Source: Flavobacteriales bacterium (GTDB taxonomy: Bacteria > Bacteroidota > Bacteroidia > Flavobacteriales_F > PHOS-HE28). From it: a stretch of DNA of 56,344 bases. Position numbers and translations under genes: made by a program. Location of the stretch: positions 1-56,344 of the forward strand of contig JAGFIV010000088.1 of NCBI GenBank assembly GCA_024103275.1. Reading direction: 5' to 3'. The notes below the pieces were generated by a model. It saw only the letters and a list, made by a program, of their open reading frames with translations, did no database searches and had not been told where the DNA came from. Shown here piece by piece: positions 44,100 to 53,577 of this stretch (its first letter is position 1; each line of letters opens with the position of its first letter).

Positions 44100-45884
44100 A
44101 TGCGGATACGGATGACCATAGGACGCCGCATCGGTATCGGCTTCGCCCTGTTCCTCTTCTTCGCCATGATCGTAGTGGTGCTCACCAGCCGCACCATCGA
44201 GCGCAGCCGCACCATCAACGAGCAGATCAACAACGTGTACGGCCCCTCGGTGGACGCCTTGGTGCACTTGCGCAACCTGATGGTCAACGCCCGCACCCTG
44301 ATCAAGCACTGGGCGCTGGTGGAAAGCCTGCCCGATGCACCGGAGAAAGTGGCCCTGCTGAAGCTCACCAACCACGACCTGCCCGCCCTGATCGACCGCA
44401 TCGACACCCTGCAGGCACACTGGGACAAGGACGAGGTGGCCGCCATGGGACGCACTTTCCATGACATGAGCGTCCTGTTCGCCTTGCAGGACAGCGTAAA
44501 GACCATGCTGCCCACCTTCGAGAGCTACAAGGACCCGGTGGCCTATTTCAACGCCCGCAACATGGCCGAGGAGGGCAGTGTGCTGGACGAACAGACCGAC
44601 AAGGTGCTCAAGGACCTCGACGAACTGCTGGCCGGGCAGGGCCAGAAGCGCGAGGCCCTGCGCGAAGGAATGATCCAAAGCCTGAACTCCTTGCGCTTCT
44701 TCATCCTGTACATGGGCTCGGCCCTGATGCTGATAGGCACGGTGTTCGCCATCTTCCTGGTGCGCGGTATCGTACGGCCCGTGCGGCGCCTGCGGGCCAT
44801 CCTGCTGCAGCTGGGGCGGGGCATCATCCCGCGCACGAACATCGCCGCCCGCAACGACGAGATCGGCGACATGTCCAAGGCCCTGGACGACCTGATGGCA
44901 GGCATGCGGCGCACCACCGACTTCTCCCATGCCCTGGCGGCCGGCAATTTCCAGGCGGAATACCAGCCCTTGAGCCGCGAGGACGTGCTGGGGCATGCCC
45001 TGCTGATGATGCGCACCGAACTGGGCGAGCGCGAACGCGTGCTGGAGGAGCGCGTCAGGGAGCGTACCGAGGAGACGGTGCGCCAAAAGGAGGAGGTGGA
45101 GCGCCAAAGCAAGCGGGTGGTGGAGCTGTACAAGAACGTGACCGACAGCATCCGCTACGCCAAGCGCCTGCAAGAATCCATCTTGCCATCAGACAACCGC
45201 ATCCGCGAACTGATGCCCGGCGGATTTATCCTCTATCGCCCCAAGGACATCGTCAGCGGCGACTTTTATTGGGTGGAGGCCGTGGACGGCAAGACCGTGT
45301 TCGCCGCCGTGGACTGCACCGGCCACGGCGTGCCGGGAGCGTTCATGAGCCTGGTGGGCCACAACGGGCTGAACCAGGTGGTGAAGGAAAGGAAGGTGAC
45401 AAGCCCGGGCGAGGTGTTGGAACAACTGGACCGCATCGCCTTTGAGACCCTGCACAAGAACAGGGACCAGAACGTGCACGACGGCATGGACATGGCCTTG
45501 TGCACCTTCCACCACGATTCCCTGCTGCTGGAATATGCCGGGGCGAACTGCCCTCTCTATATCGTACGGGGCGACCGGGTGATCCAATTTCCCCCGGACA
45601 AGGTGGCCGTGGGCGGTCTGGGGGAGGGCGACCGCCACTTCACCGGGCACCGCATACAGCTGCACAAAGGCGATGCCGCCTACGCATTCTCCGATGGATA
45701 TGCCGACCAATTCGGCGGACCCAAAGGCAAGAAGTTCCTTTACAGGCAGTTCCGGGAACTATTGGTGCGCATAACACCAGAGACGCCGGAGCGCAAAAAA
45801 ACACTGCTCAACGAGGCCTTCAACAAGTGGAAGGGAACGCTCGAACAGGTGGATGACATCCTGGTGATGGGCATGCAGGTGTGA
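44100..45884 (+). CDS. Membrane SpoIIE-type (PP2C) serine phosphatase with HAMP domain
   Basis: This 594-residue protein has a membrane segment (about 8-30), a periplasmic four-helix sensor (about 35-195), a second membrane segment (about 200-222), a HAMP domain (GIVRPVRRLRAILLQL) and a coiled region with EERVRERTEETVRQKEEVERQ. The C-terminal SpoIIE domain (about 350-594) has YRPKDIVSGDFYWVEAV, AAVDCTGHGVPGAFMSL, YAFSDGYADQFGG and a final DDILVMGM, with the metal-binding aspartates. Such enzymes dephosphorylate anti-anti-sigma proteins in partner switching. I start at the ATG at 44100; a TTG at 44085 would overlap the TPR gene by 4 bp. Confidence 0.92.
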   Translation: MRIRMTIGRRIGIGFALFLFFAMIVVVLTSRTIERSRTINEQINNVYGPSVDALVHLRNLMVNARTLIKHWALVESLPDAPEKVALLKLTNHDLPALIDRIDTLQAHWDKDEVAAMGRTFHDMSVLFALQDSVKTMLPTFESYKDPVAYFNARNMAEEGSVLDEQTDKVLKDLDELLAGQGQKREALREGMIQSLNSLRFFILYMGSALMLIGTVFAIFLVRGIVRPVRRLRAILLQLGRGIIPRTNIAARNDEIGDMSKALDDLMAGMRRTTDFSHALAAGNFQAEYQPLSREDVLGHALLMMRTELGERERVLEERVRERTEETVRQKEEVERQSKRVVELYKNVTDSIRYAKRLQESILPSDNRIRELMPGGFILYRPKDIVSGDFYWVEAVDGKTVFAAVDCTGHGVPGAFMSLVGHNGLNQVVKERKVTSPGEVLEQLDRIAFETLHKNRDQNVHDGMDMALCTFHHDSLLLEYAGANCPLYIVRGDRVIQFPPDKVAVGGLGEGDRHFTGHRIQLHKGDAAYAFSDGYADQFGGPKGKKFLYRQFRELLVRITPETPERKKTLLNEAFNKWKGTLEQVDDILVMGMQV

Positions 45885-45898
45885 ACCCGCCCACCGCG

Positions 45899-46735
45899 CT
45901 ACTGGAATGTCCAACCGCCGCCACCCACGGTATCGCGCGGGTTCACCAGCATCACCGGGATCATCGGTTCGTTGGTGATCACCTCCTGTTCATACGGCAC
46001 GCCCAGCACCCCGAAGATGTTGCCCCGGCTCAGGTTCATGATCGTGATCAGGTCCGCCTCCACCGAGATGGCATACCGGATCACCGCGTCCACGAACCGG
46101 CTGCTGTCCACATCGGCCACCGTGGCCTCCAGCTGCACACCCCGCTCACCGAAGTACTGTTCCGCGAACCGGATGTTGTTCTCCAGCTGGTTACGCAGGA
46201 ACTCATCCGTCTCCCGCGGTGTGATCACGTGCACCTCGCTGTTGAAATACCGGGCGATATCCGCCACCAAGGCCACCTTCTGCCGCGTCTCCTTTTGGAG
46301 GTCCATCGGTACCACGATCCGACGATAGCCATCCTCGCGGATGTTGCGCTCCTGCACCACGATGAACGGAACCTTGCCGTTGGTGATCACCCGCAAGGCG
46401 CGGCTGCCCGTGATGAACTGCATGCCCCGCATGCCGTGCGTGCCCATGATCACCAGCTCCGCATTGATCTCCGAGGCCGCGTTGCCGATCTCGTCGTACA
46501 CCGAGCCCACCCGCAACTGCGGCTTGATCACGATCCGGTCATTCAGCCGTTTGGCACGTTCCACCTCCATGTTCAGCTTGATCCGCGCCTCGTCCAGATC
46601 GTCCTGGCGCGCCACGATGTGGAGAAGGTGCATTTCCGCGCCCATCCGGGTCGCCATGGCCGAGCCGTGGTTCATCGCGCAGTCCGCGACCTTGGTGAAA
46701 TCGGTCGGGACCAGGATCCTCTTGGTTGAACTCAT
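45899..46735 (-). CDS. Universal stress protein, tandem Usp domains
   Basis: This 278-residue cytoplasmic protein holds two Usp domains (about 5-150 and 152-272). The first has KRILVPTDFTKVADCAMNHG and the nucleotide-binding GTHGMRGMQFITGSRALRVI; the second begins YRRIVVPMDLQKETRQKV and has a less conserved loop (NLSRGNIFGVLGVPYEQEVI). Start MSSTKRILVPTDF at 46735. A near -7 element (TATCTTAG) lies about 30 nt upstream. Its role in stress is by family only. Confidence 0.9.
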   Translation of the reverse strand: MSSTKRILVPTDFTKVADCAMNHGSAMATRMGAEMHLLHIVARQDDLDEARIKLNMEVERAKRLNDRIVIKPQLRVGSVYDEIGNAASEINAELVIMGTHGMRGMQFITGSRALRVITNGKVPFIVVQERNIREDGYRRIVVPMDLQKETRQKVALVADIARYFNSEVHVITPRETDEFLRNQLENNIRFAEQYFGERGVQLEATVADVDSSRFVDAVIRYAISVEADLITIMNLSRGNIFGVLGVPYEQEVITNEPMIPVMLVNPRDTVGGGGWTFQ

Positions 46736-46939
46736 CAGGCTGGACGTGGATTTAGGGGCGGCTAAGATAGCAAGCAACCCGCACCACGGCCCGGGGACCT
46801 GAAGCCAGGATGCCGTCAGACAAACGGTTATGAACGCCTATAAACGCCTACTGGCCGACTCGGGGAAATCGGGCATCGAATGTTTGCAGCGGCCAACAGA
46901 TACCGATCGGGAAAACACGAACAACAAAAACCCAACAGA

Positions 46940-47314
46940 ATGGAAAACACGGAAAAAACGATCAGGAACCGCGTACAGCTCATGGGCAATCTGGGCATGG
47001 ACCCGGAGGTGCGCGAATATGACGGAGGCAAGAAAATGGCGCGTTTCCGCCTGGCCACCAACGAACGCTTCCCGTACGGCGACGGTCAAATGAAGGAGGA
47101 CACCCAATGGCATGGGATCGTGGCCTGGGGCCGTGTGGCCGAGCAGGTGGCCCGGCAGCTGCGCAAGGGTGCCCGCATTGCCTTGGAAGGCCGGCTGGTG
47201 CACCGCACCTATGAGACCAAGGAGGGGCAGAAAAGGTACACCACGGAGGTGGTGATGAACAGCTTCGAGGCCATGGCCACCACGGGCAGCGTGCCCGCCG
47301 AGGCGGCGGCCTGA
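46940..47314 (+). CDS. Short single-stranded DNA-binding protein
   Basis: This 124-residue protein is one OB fold: NRVQLMGNLGMDPEVREYDGG, ARFRLATNERF, WHGIVAWGRVAEQVARQLRKGARIALEGRLVHRTYETKEGQKRYTTEV-type blocks in the SSB order. It ends without the acidic DDDIPF-like tail that recruits partner proteins, so it is a secondary SSB rather than the main replicative one. Start METH at 46940 (MENTEKTIRN); an ATG 20 codons earlier is in frame but outside the fold. The strong terminator at 47333 follows. Confidence 0.93.
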   Translation: MENTEKTIRNRVQLMGNLGMDPEVREYDGGKKMARFRLATNERFPYGDGQMKEDTQWHGIVAWGRVAEQVARQLRKGARIALEGRLVHRTYETKEGQKRYTTEVVMNSFEAMATTGSVPAEAAA

Positions 47315-47332
47315 CGGCCATGGAGGCCCATC

Positions 47333-47370
47333 AAAGCGAAGGCCGCGGCGAAAGCTGCGGCCTTCGCTTT
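47333..47370. terminator. Bidirectional intrinsic terminator between ssb and the convergent T9SS gene
   Basis: AAAGCGAAGGCCGC (47333-47346) and GCGGCCTTCGCTTT (47357-47370) form a perfect 14-bp stem with a small GCgaaaGC top. The A and T runs at both ends make it work in either direction, fitting the convergent genes. Confidence 0.9.
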
Positions 47371-47388
47371 TCCGGCCCCGGCATCGGG

Positions 47389-48552
47389 TCAGCCGCCACC
47401 CTCCGCCTTCACCACCCGCAGGGTGCGCACGGCCTGCGGCCCAGTGATGCGCAACAGGTAGATGCCCGCCGGAAGCCCGCCTCCGGCAAGGGTGAAGGTG
47501 CCCGTGGCCGGCGCCGTCCCCGCCAAGTGGATCCGACCCGTAAGGTCCAGCAACTGCCAGGAGGCACCCGGGCCGGTACCTGCCACGCTCAGCCGATCGG
47601 TGAACGGCAGCGGCCAGGCCCGCAAGGCGGCCCCGCTCCCGGTGGCGGCAACGCCGACCGTCCCCCAGAAGTCCACCATGCGGCAATCCGAGGCCACGCA
47701 GGTATCCGGCGTAAGCGGGCCCCAGAGCTTGGTCTCCCCGCACACCTGATAGAAGCCTTCCCATTCATACGCATGCAGCACCGGGTTGCCCGTGCCGGTG
47801 GTGCCGTCGCCGAAATCCCAGGAGAGCGAGCTGCTCATGCCCGAGGTGACGCTGCGATCGAAGGCCGCGATCACGTGCTGGTACTGGAGCACCTCGATGG
47901 AAGGCTGCAAGAGCACCTCGCACGGCACGTCGGGAGGGCCGGTGTAGATCCAGTTGCAGGCCGTGGCCGTGCAGGTGCCGGTGGATACCGTAAGGCAGGC
48001 CTCGTAAGGACCATTCCCCGCATAACGGTGCAGGGGCGAGGCGGCATCGGAGGATGTGCCGTCACCGAAATCCCAATGGCGGGAAATGATCGGGAAACCC
48101 GCGGGGGCTCCCGACTGGTCGTGGAACTGGATGCTGTCGCCCTGCAAACTGATGGTGAAACCGGCCACCAGGTCGGCGCAGGCCGGGTCCACCGGCACCT
48201 CGATCAGCCCGCAATGCACCGATTCGCACCATCCGGGCAAGTTGCCGCCCGTGAGAAAGGTGCGGATGCAGGCCAAATAGGTGGCCGCGCCCGGGAAGGT
48301 GACCGTTGCCGCGTCCCCGGCGGCACCCTGCATGAACCCTTCCCCCAGGAAGGCCCATTCCGTGTATGCCGGTGAAACGGTGGCATCCGGGTTGAGGGCC
48401 TCAAAATCGTACTGGTAACCCCCGGAGGTGGCATAGGTGAAGGTCACCAGGTGCAGGCTGTCGCAAGGGGGTTGTGCCATGGAGGGCGCCGCCAAGGCGG
48501 CGGCCAGCAGCGCTCCCGCCAGGCAGGGGATCCACGCGGACAGGTGTTTCAT
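47389..48552 (-). CDS. Secreted PKD-domain protein with T9SS sorting domain
   Basis: This 387-residue protein has a signal peptide (about 1-26, ending PSMAQ), two PKD domains with the typical WDFGDGTSSDAASPLHRY (near 165) and SWDFGDGTTGTGNPVLHAY (near 245) motifs, and a C-terminal type A sorting domain (about 310-387, WPLPFTDRLSVAG, GIYLLRIT, ending RTLRVVKAEGGG). Many Cys residues suggest disulfides. It would be exported by the type IX system to the surface. Its start overlaps the end of the trans-envelope gene by 4 bp, so it is the third gene of the sigma-factor operon. Confidence 0.9.
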   Translation of the reverse strand: MKHLSAWIPCLAGALLAAALAAPSMAQPPCDSLHLVTFTYATSGGYQYDFEALNPDATVSPAYTEWAFLGEGFMQGAAGDAATVTFPGAATYLACIRTFLTGGNLPGWCESVHCGLIEVPVDPACADLVAGFTISLQGDSIQFHDQSGAPAGFPIISRHWDFGDGTSSDAASPLHRYAGNGPYEACLTVSTGTCTATACNWIYTGPPDVPCEVLLQPSIEVLQYQHVIAAFDRSVTSGMSSSLSWDFGDGTTGTGNPVLHAYEWEGFYQVCGETKLWGPLTPDTCVASDCRMVDFWGTVGVAATGSGAALRAWPLPFTDRLSVAGTGPGASWQLLDLTGRIHLAGTAPATGTFTLAGGGLPAGIYLLRITGPQAVRTLRVVKAEGGG

Positions 48553-49958
48553 GGCCGCAGCGTATAGGCAAGGCGGACCCGCAGGCCCGTCCGGGTAGTG
48601 ATGGTATGGGGCGTACCGTCCGTCGGCTGCAAAGAAAACAGACCCGTTCCGTAATGGGGGGTGGCCCAGATCGCCAGGCGCTCGTTGAAGGCATAGCCCA
48701 AGTCGAGCCCCAGGCCAACGCCTACTTGGATGTCCGTATGGGTCTCCACCGCATCCACGTCCACGCTGCGGGTGCCGCCCGGCGTGTTCACCAGGGTGAT
48801 GCCCGACCGCATGATGTGGTAGCCAAGCCCCACGCCTGCCCGGATGCCGTAGTGCCAGCGGAACCAGCTCCGGTGCCAGCTTCCCTCCACGGGGATGTAA
48901 ACGGAAGCATAGCGGTTCATGGAAGCCACCGGCCGCTGGACCTCCGCCACCACGGGGATGGTGTCCGTGAAGCTGCCGATCACCGAGGCGTTGAACGTCA
49001 CCACATGCGTGACCAGCGAGTCATGACGGGATTGGAAACGGTCGAGGTGCCGGAAGTCGTAGCGGGTGCCGCTGTATTCCATGCCGGTGGACAAGCCCCA
49101 GCCGCCGCGCCATTCCCATCCGGTATAGATCCCCAGGGCCGTGGTGTAGTGGGGCGTTTCCGTGCCTTGGAGCGCCCGCACGAGGCCGGCATCGCTGCCG
49201 TGCCAGGTGCGTGATTCCCGGTAGGGGCCGCTGCCGATGGCCACCCACCAGGCGGGCCGATCCGCCATTACCGCATAGGGAGGCGCGGCAAGCGGAACCG
49301 GCAGTGGCGGCACAACCTCCACCGGCGCATGGCGCAGGGGGAGCCATGCCGCCCCCCATGCCGCCCCGGCCGCGACGGAGGGCCGTTCAGGGTTTTCCGG
49401 CTTACGCACTTCCGGCGGGCCTGGTGCATTTGCCGCGATCGCGCCGGTGGCCCTGGGGGCCGAAGGGGATGGCTTATCCTTTGGCGCATCGGACTGTGCG
49501 CCGGTCGCCCCGGCGGTGATGGCCCGGTGGGCATGGGCGGGGGAGGGGGTGGGCGGCGCCGCGACATCCCGCTCGCCGGCCACCGGGTTCGGGGTATCCT
49601 CTGATGCGGGGTCCCGTTCCGTTGTCGCGGCCTCCGTGGCCGGGTCGGCGGCGGGTCCTGCCGGGGCAGCCGTTATCACGTGGTGTTGTTCCGGAGGTGG
49701 TATAGCGGCCGTGTTGGCCGGGACCTGGGCCAGGGTTCCGCTCTTGCGGGTGCCGCCACCGGTGGCCACCAGGGCTGTCCCGGCGCCTACCAGCAGGGCC
49801 AGCACCAGCCAGCCCCACCTGCGCCGCAATTGCAGCAGCAGCGGGTGCCTCCGGTCGCGTTCACGCACCACGCCGTCCCACACCCGCGGGGGAGGGGATG
49901 CCTCAGCGTCGTGCAACGCACGGGCGAAAAGGTCATCGATCGGATGCTCGTCCTTCAT
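48549..49958 (-). CDS. Trans-envelope protein: cytoplasmic head, inner-membrane helix, linker and outer-membrane beta-barrel
   Basis: This 469-residue protein starts with a short cytoplasmic part (1-44, MKDEHPIDDLFARALHDAEA, then PPPRVWDGVV and a basic RRRW). A single membrane helix (about 48-66, WGWLVLALLVGAGTALVA) follows. A Pro/Ala/Thr-rich linker of about 130 residues (70-205) leads to a C-terminal region of alternating beta-strands (about 225-469, WWVAIGSGPYRES, GIYTGWEWRGGWGLSTGMEYSG, ending VRLAYTLRP). The layout is of Bacteroidota proteins found beside ECF sigma factors. The cytoplasmic part may bind the sigma factor, but it is short and not a known anti-sigma fold. It overlaps the sigma gene by 26 bp. 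Confidence 0.75.
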   Translation of the reverse strand: MKDEHPIDDLFARALHDAEASPPPRVWDGVVRERDRRHPLLLQLRRRWGWLVLALLVGAGTALVATGGGTRKSGTLAQVPANTAAIPPPEQHHVITAAPAGPAADPATEAATTERDPASEDTPNPVAGERDVAAPPTPSPAHAHRAITAGATGAQSDAPKDKPSPSAPRATGAIAANAPGPPEVRKPENPERPSVAAGAAWGAAWLPLRHAPVEVVPPLPVPLAAPPYAVMADRPAWWVAIGSGPYRESRTWHGSDAGLVRALQGTETPHYTTALGIYTGWEWRGGWGLSTGMEYSGTRYDFRHLDRFQSRHDSLVTHVVTFNASVIGSFTDTIPVVAEVQRPVASMNRYASVYIPVEGSWHRSWFRWHYGIRAGVGLGYHIMRSGITLVNTPGGTRSVDVDAVETHTDIQVGVGLGLDLGYAFNERLAIWATPHYGTGLFSLQPTDGTPHTITTRTGLRVRLAYTLRP

Positions 49959-50502
49959 GGCAGGTTGTCGTATTCATTTCTTCCAATCGTCGTTGCAAGG
50001 CCAGGCGCGCCTTGGCCAGCTGGCTTCGCGAGGTGCTTTCGCCGCAGCCCAGCAGCGCGGCGATCTCCGCGTGGCCATAGCCCTCTATCGCATACAGGTT
50101 GAACACCGCCCGGTACCCGTCGGGCAGCTCCTGCACCAGCGCCAGCAGCTCGGCCTGGCCCAGGTTGTTCATCGCCGCAGGGCCCACGGCGCGTTCCGGC
50201 GCATGCTCCGTGCCCAGCACCTCGTGCCGCACGGACTTCTTCCGCAGGTGGTTGATGCAGGTGTGGACCATGATCCGGCGTATCCATCCTTCCAAGGAAC
50301 CTTCCATCCGGAAGGCGTGCAACTTGTCGAACACCTGGATGAAGCCCTCCTGCAGCAGGTCCTCCGCCTCGGCCCGGTGGCGGGCATAGCGCAGGCAAAC
50401 AGCGAACATCCGTCGCGAAAAACGTGCGTACAGGGCCTCCTGCGCGCTGCGCTCCTCCCGTCGGCATGCACGGACCAGTTCGTATTCGCCCAGCTCCGGC
50501 AC
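49933..50502 (-). CDS. ECF-type RNA polymerase sigma factor
   Basis: This 189-residue sigma-70 family factor has region 2 (EALYARFSRRMFAVCLRYARHRAEAEDLLQEGFIQVFDKL-type sequence with the LLQEGFIQVF -10-binding helix) and region 4 (LPDGYRAVFNLYAIEGYGHAEIAALLGCGESTSRSQLAKARLALQRRL-type HTH), and no region 1 or 3. I use the GTG at 50502 (VPELGEYELVRACRREE), which follows GGAGAG and matches the usual N-terminus; a GTG at 50535 would add 11 residues. It is first in an operon with the trans-envelope protein and a T9SS cargo. Confidence 0.9.
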   Translation of the reverse strand: MPELGEYELVRACRREERSAQEALYARFSRRMFAVCLRYARHRAEAEDLLQEGFIQVFDKLHAFRMEGSLEGWIRRIMVHTCINHLRKKSVRHEVLGTEHAPERAVGPAAMNNLGQAELLALVQELPDGYRAVFNLYAIEGYGHAEIAALLGCGESTSRSQLAKARLALQRRLEEMNTTTCHEGRASDR

Positions 50503-50708
50503 GGCTCTCCAGGTTGTTCTCCGCAGGCAAGACACCGGATGGCCGCCCGGCGCTGCCTGGGAAGAGGATTGGCGACGTTCAAGGTAGGCAGCAATACCGC
50601 AACGAAGGCCCGGCCGGTGTGCAGCGGTCCCACTACCACCTCAACTGTAGCCACCCTGGTGATCCGTGGACACCCATGGCCACCTCCCGCGCCAACGGGG
50701 GCAAACGC

Positions 50709-51686
50709 TCAGTCACCCTGCCCCACCGGGATGTAGATCTTCTGCACCAGCTCGCGGTATTCATCCGCTAGGACGCTGTCCGCCGTAATGCCCCCGCCGC
50801 TCTTGTAATACAGCCGCCCGCCGACGGATTCCACGAAGCGGATGCTCACCGCGCTGTCCAGGTCGCGGCCATCGAAGATGCCGAAGACACCCGTGTAATA
50901 GCCGCGCGGCGCGATCTCGTTCTTGCGGATGATCTCCACGGTCCGCTGCTTGGGCGCCCCGCTGATGGAGCCCGCCGGCAGCAGCCGCAGCAGGTCGTGC
51001 CCGAAACGGTCCCGCCACCCGGTGGGCAGCGTGCCCCGGATCTCCGAGCTCGTCTGCAGGATCTCGTTCCGCGTGGTCCGGATCCGCTCCACATAGCGGT
51101 AGCGCGTCACCGCCACGTCCCGCGCGATCATGGACAGGTCGTTCCGCATCAGGTCCACGATGGTGTTGTGCTCCCACTGCTCCTTGCGGTCGTCCAGCAG
51201 CACGGCGCGGGCATCCGGCACGCGGGCATCGATGGTGCCCTTCATCGGGTAGGTGTACACGTGGTCGCCGTGGATGCGGATGAAGCATTCCGGGGAAAAG
51301 ACCGTGAAGACATCGCGGAACAGCAGCTTGTACGGTGCTCGCGCCAGGTGGAAGATGTCCGCCAGCGAAAGGGCCGTGCGCAGCTCCGACGGAAAGGTGA
51401 GGTTCAGCAGGTAGGTGTCGCCCGCACGCAGGTGCGACTGCACGTTGCGGAAGCGCCCGGCATACAGGGCCTCGTCCACGGGGATGATCGACAGGCTGCT
51501 TGGCTTGTCCACGGGAGGCCCCTCCGCGTTGGTGTTCCCCTTGATGTCGTACAAAAAGCCTTCCCGGGCGGCCGTTTCCAGGGCGTGTACGTGAAGCCGG
51601 CGGCAATCGAAATCGACCACGAACAGGAACGGGGTCCCGTCCTTGAGGTGGCGTGCGACCGATGCGTTGAACGCCTCCGGGTCCAT
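50709..51686 (-). CDS. pabB: Aminodeoxychorismate synthase component I, short form
   Basis: This 325-residue chorismate-utilising enzyme forms 4-amino-4-deoxychorismate for folate with ammonia from PabA. Conserved parts are NLTFPSELRTALSLADIF, the SPECFIRIHGDHVYTYPMKGTID block, EHNTIVDLMRNDLS, LPAGSISGAPKQRTVEII and GYYTGVFGIFDGRDLDSAVSIR. The N-terminal domain of longer PabB/TrpE is missing, as is usual in Bacteroidota. It starts 1 nt after the pabA stop, so translation is coupled. Confidence 0.92.
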   Translation of the reverse strand: MDPEAFNASVARHLKDGTPFLFVVDFDCRRLHVHALETAAREGFLYDIKGNTNAEGPPVDKPSSLSIIPVDEALYAGRFRNVQSHLRAGDTYLLNLTFPSELRTALSLADIFHLARAPYKLLFRDVFTVFSPECFIRIHGDHVYTYPMKGTIDARVPDARAVLLDDRKEQWEHNTIVDLMRNDLSMIARDVAVTRYRYVERIRTTRNEILQTSSEIRGTLPTGWRDRFGHDLLRLLPAGSISGAPKQRTVEIIRKNEIAPRGYYTGVFGIFDGRDLDSAVSIRFVESVGGRLYYKSGGGITADSVLADEYRELVQKIYIPVGQGD

Positions 51687-51687
51687 A

Positions 51688-52260
51688 TCACGGGCCGATG
51701 AAGTTTTCCAGCATCCGCCGCCCATGTGCGGTCAGGAACGATTCGGGGTGGAACTGCACGCCGTACAAAGGTTGCTCGCGGTGCCGCACGGACATCAGCA
51801 CCTGGTCGCCGGTGCGGCCGGTCACTGCCAGGCAGGCGGGCAGGCGGGCGGCCTCCACCGCCCAGGAGTGGTACACGCCGACCTCGGTGCGGGCGGGGAT
51901 CCCCGCATACAAAGGGCAGCAGGGGTCGATGTGGACCGCCAGTCGGCGGCCGTGGCGGGGATGCCCCAGGCGCACCAGGTGCCCGCCGAAGAAGCGGCAT
52001 AGGGCCTGATGCCCCAGGCAGATCCCCAACAGCGGGGTCCCCCGGGCATGGCACCGTCCGATCACCTCCGCCATCACCGGAAAGTCCTCCGGGGTGCCCG
52101 GCCCCGGCGACAGGATGACCCGCCGGTAACGCGGCAGCACCGCGGGCGACAAGGCTTCCGACCGCACCACGTCCACCCGCAGCTCCCCGCCGATGCCCCG
52201 CAGCAGCTCAGCGATGTTGTAGGTGAACGAGTCGTTGTTGTCGACCAGGAGAAGGTCCAT
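51688..52260 (-). CDS. pabA: Aminodeoxychorismate/anthranilate synthase glutamine amidotransferase
   Basis: This 190-residue class I glutamine amidotransferase supplies ammonia to PabB. The catalytic Cys lies in GTPLLGICLGHQAL, His and Glu in GVQFHPESFLT, and the oxyanion strand in LSPGPGTPEDF. The start MDLLLVDNNDSFTYN is exactly that of the family. It could serve anthranilate synthase as well, but no trp genes are near. TATCTTTA at about 20 nt upstream on the minus strand is a near -7 element. Confidence 0.93.
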   Translation of the reverse strand: MDLLLVDNNDSFTYNIAELLRGIGGELRVDVVRSEALSPAVLPRYRRVILSPGPGTPEDFPVMAEVIGRCHARGTPLLGICLGHQALCRFFGGHLVRLGHPRHGRRLAVHIDPCCPLYAGIPARTEVGVYHSWAVEAARLPACLAVTGRTGDQVLMSVRHREQPLYGVQFHPESFLTAHGRRMLENFIGP

Positions 52261-52366
52261 GCCGGGGCTGCGGGGGCGTGTGGTCGTAAAGATAGGTGCA
52301 TGCCGCCGGGGCATCCGCGCCAGCCGTGCCCGGGAGCTGTTGGAAAGCGCGGCGCGGGACCGCCCC

Positions 52367-52374
52367 TACTTTTG
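52367..52374 (+). promoter_or_regulatory. menB promoter -7 element (TACTTTTG)
   Basis: Exact TA-N2-TTTG match 17 nt before the menB start. A TTG at 52340-52342 lies 24 nt upstream, slightly beyond the ideal spacing. Confidence 0.6.
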
Positions 52375-52391
52375 GCCACACATCCCGCCCC

Positions 52392-53261
<870 letters not shown>

Positions 53262-53289
53262 CAAGCGGTGAGTAGGGCCGCTGTTAGGC

Positions 53290-53574
53290 TTAAGCCGGGT
53301 TCGTATTGATCTGCAAGTTCCCGCCGATGGCGCGCAGTACTTTCAGTACGGTAGCGAATTGTGGCTTGGCACCTTCTGAAAGTGCCTTGTACAAACTGGG
53401 CCTGCTCAGCCCGGTCTGCTCGGCAATTTTGGACATCCCCATTGCCTTGGCAATGTTGCCGATGGCCGTGATGATGGCGGCCTCGTCTCCATCCTCCAGG
53501 GCGCTGTTCAGGTACTCGGCGATCAATTCGTCGTTGTCCAGGTAGTCGGCCACGTCAAACCTTGAAGTTTCCAT
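53290..53574 (-). CDS. HTH antitoxin of a HigBA/RelE-type module
   Basis: This 94-residue protein matches the short addiction-module antidote family: an N-terminal region METSRFDVADYLDNDELIAEYLNSALEDGD that binds toxin, then a Xre-like helix-turn-helix (MGMSKIAEQTGLSRPSLYKALSE) and a final VLKVLRAIGGNLQI. It would neutralise the toxin and repress the operon. The toxin gene lies upstream on the same strand (3-nt gap), the reverse of the usual antitoxin-first order but normal for this family. The toxin is broken while the antitoxin is intact. Confidence 0.9.
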   Translation of the reverse strand: METSRFDVADYLDNDELIAEYLNSALEDGDEAAIITAIGNIAKAMGMSKIAEQTGLSRPSLYKALSEGAKPQFATVLKVLRAIGGNLQINTNPA

Positions 53575-53577
53575 TTG

